A stretch of DNA of 62,156 nucleotides from Parapedobacter tibetensis (lineage in GTDB: Bacteria > Bacteroidota > Bacteroidia > Sphingobacteriales > Sphingobacteriaceae). The notes beneath the pieces were generated by a model, which was not told the DNA's origin, ran no database searches, and saw only the letters and a list, made by a program, of their open reading frames with translations. The translations under genes were made by a program, and so were the position numbers. Shown here piece by piece: positions 61,781 through 62,156 of the stretch. Location: NCBI RefSeq assembly GCF_024704835.1, contig NZ_JAMXBE010000003.1, positions 454,567-516,722 of the forward strand, given 5' to 3'. Within the stretch, counting starts at the first letter, position 1, and each line of letters begins with the position of its first letter.

Positions 61781-62156
61781 ATGAAGCGAAAATCGCCTCC
61801 ATCTATGCTGGGTTGCGCAGCTTGTTTGCTGCTCTTGGCATACTTTTATTCTCCAACTCTCCGTGCCCAGGATAGGCTTAATATCAGCGGTACGGTTACG
61901 GACAGTGCCTCAAACAATATCCTGCCTGGGGTCACCATCAGTGTAAAGGGAACCTCCCAGGCTGTAACGAGCGATGTGTCGGGAAAATTTTCCATCCGAG
62001 CTCCTGGAAGCGCTGTTCTTATCATTGATTTTTTGGGTTACAAAACACTGGAAATTCCCGTAAACGGCCGTACAGAAATCGGTGTTGTGCTGAGCCAGGA
62101 TGTGGCTACTTTGGATGAAGTGGTTGTGATCGGTTACGGGACGGCCAGGAAGAGCG
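61781..62156 (+). CDS. SusC/RagA-type TonB-dependent transporter, N-terminus (cut by window edge)
   Basis: The first 125 residues are visible: a signal peptide (about 10-32, LACLLLL-type core ending LRAQ), a carboxypeptidase-D-like regulatory domain (ISGTVTDSASNNILPGVTIS, DVSGKFSIRAPGSAVLIIDF) and the SusC sequence LDEVVVIGYGTARKS before the plug. It imports oligosaccharides across the outer membrane. It should be followed by susD beyond the window. Confidence 0.92.
   Translation, partial: MKRKSPPSMLGCAACLLLLAYFYSPTLRAQDRLNISGTVTDSASNNILPGVTISVKGTSQAVTSDVSGKFSIRAPGSAVLIIDFLGYKTLEIPVNGRTEIGVVLSQDVATLDEVVVIGYGTARKS

Overview
The window is chromosomal DNA of a Bacteroidota bacterium, most likely of the family Sphingobacteriaceae (Parapedobacter/Pedobacter-like; the genus is a guess). 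Grounds: promoters of the Bacteroidota type (TTTG, about 19-20 bp, TAnnTTTG), a SusC-type TonB-dependent transporter, FecI-type sigma factors, a DUF4295 gene next to rpmB-rpmG-ftsY, bshC for bacillithiol, a PafA-like phosphatase and little Shine-Dalgarno signal.

Bases 1-7.6 kb are an accessory island. It starts with a cut-off IS1182-type transposase. On the minus strand it then carries what I read as an RNA-guided transcription module: an ECF-like sigma factor (3124-3942), a nuclease-dead, C-terminally truncated Cas12f homologue 4 bases downstream (2025-3119), and about 1.65 kb of guide-RNA DNA (about 341-1992). The guide-RNA DNA holds three copies of a roughly 65-bp structured scaffold and about 20 degenerate repeat ends (TATACAAY on the minus strand) spaced about 40-66 bp. 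Divergent from it are an XRE regulator and a UvrD-like helicase with a toxin-fold-like N-terminus and ankyrin-like C-terminus. This module is the main find of the window.

Bases 7.8-42.8 kb are mostly housekeeping genes: a serine beta-lactamase-like enzyme, ispH, hemH, a metallophosphoesterase, a PfkB sugar kinase, an esterase, a MacB-type permease, a GMC oxidoreductase with its small subunit, ggt, uvrA, a PafA-like phosphatase, a PagL-like lipid A deacylase, dxs, scpA, an FMN hydroxyacid dehydrogenase, aat, rbfA, rpmB-rpmG-DUF4295, ftsY, rimO, bshC, pcm, a YCII/ECF-sigma pair, a HxlR regulator divergent from a frameshifted SDR gene, and an Ada-like repair protein.

Bases 43.5-48.8 kb hold a four-gene cluster (DUF1266, zinc-ribbon membrane protein, SPFH-SHOCT protein, small membrane protein), then an MscS channel and a methyltransferase.

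Bases 49-62.2 kb are a glycan-use locus: an AraC regulator, a GH29 fucosidase, a FecI-type sigma factor whose FecR anti-sigma gene is reduced to a stub, a propeller protein, a nitrilase-fold amidase, a sulfatase, three Gfo/Idh/MocA proteins (the last GH109-like), a glucosamine-6-phosphate-deaminase-like protein, and the start of a SusC transporter. The mix suggests a sulfated, fucosylated, N-acetylhexosamine-containing glycan (inference). A 72-bp segment next to the FecR stub is repeated 6.5 kb downstream, which points to a rearrangement or insertion inside an older FecI-FecR-SusC unit.
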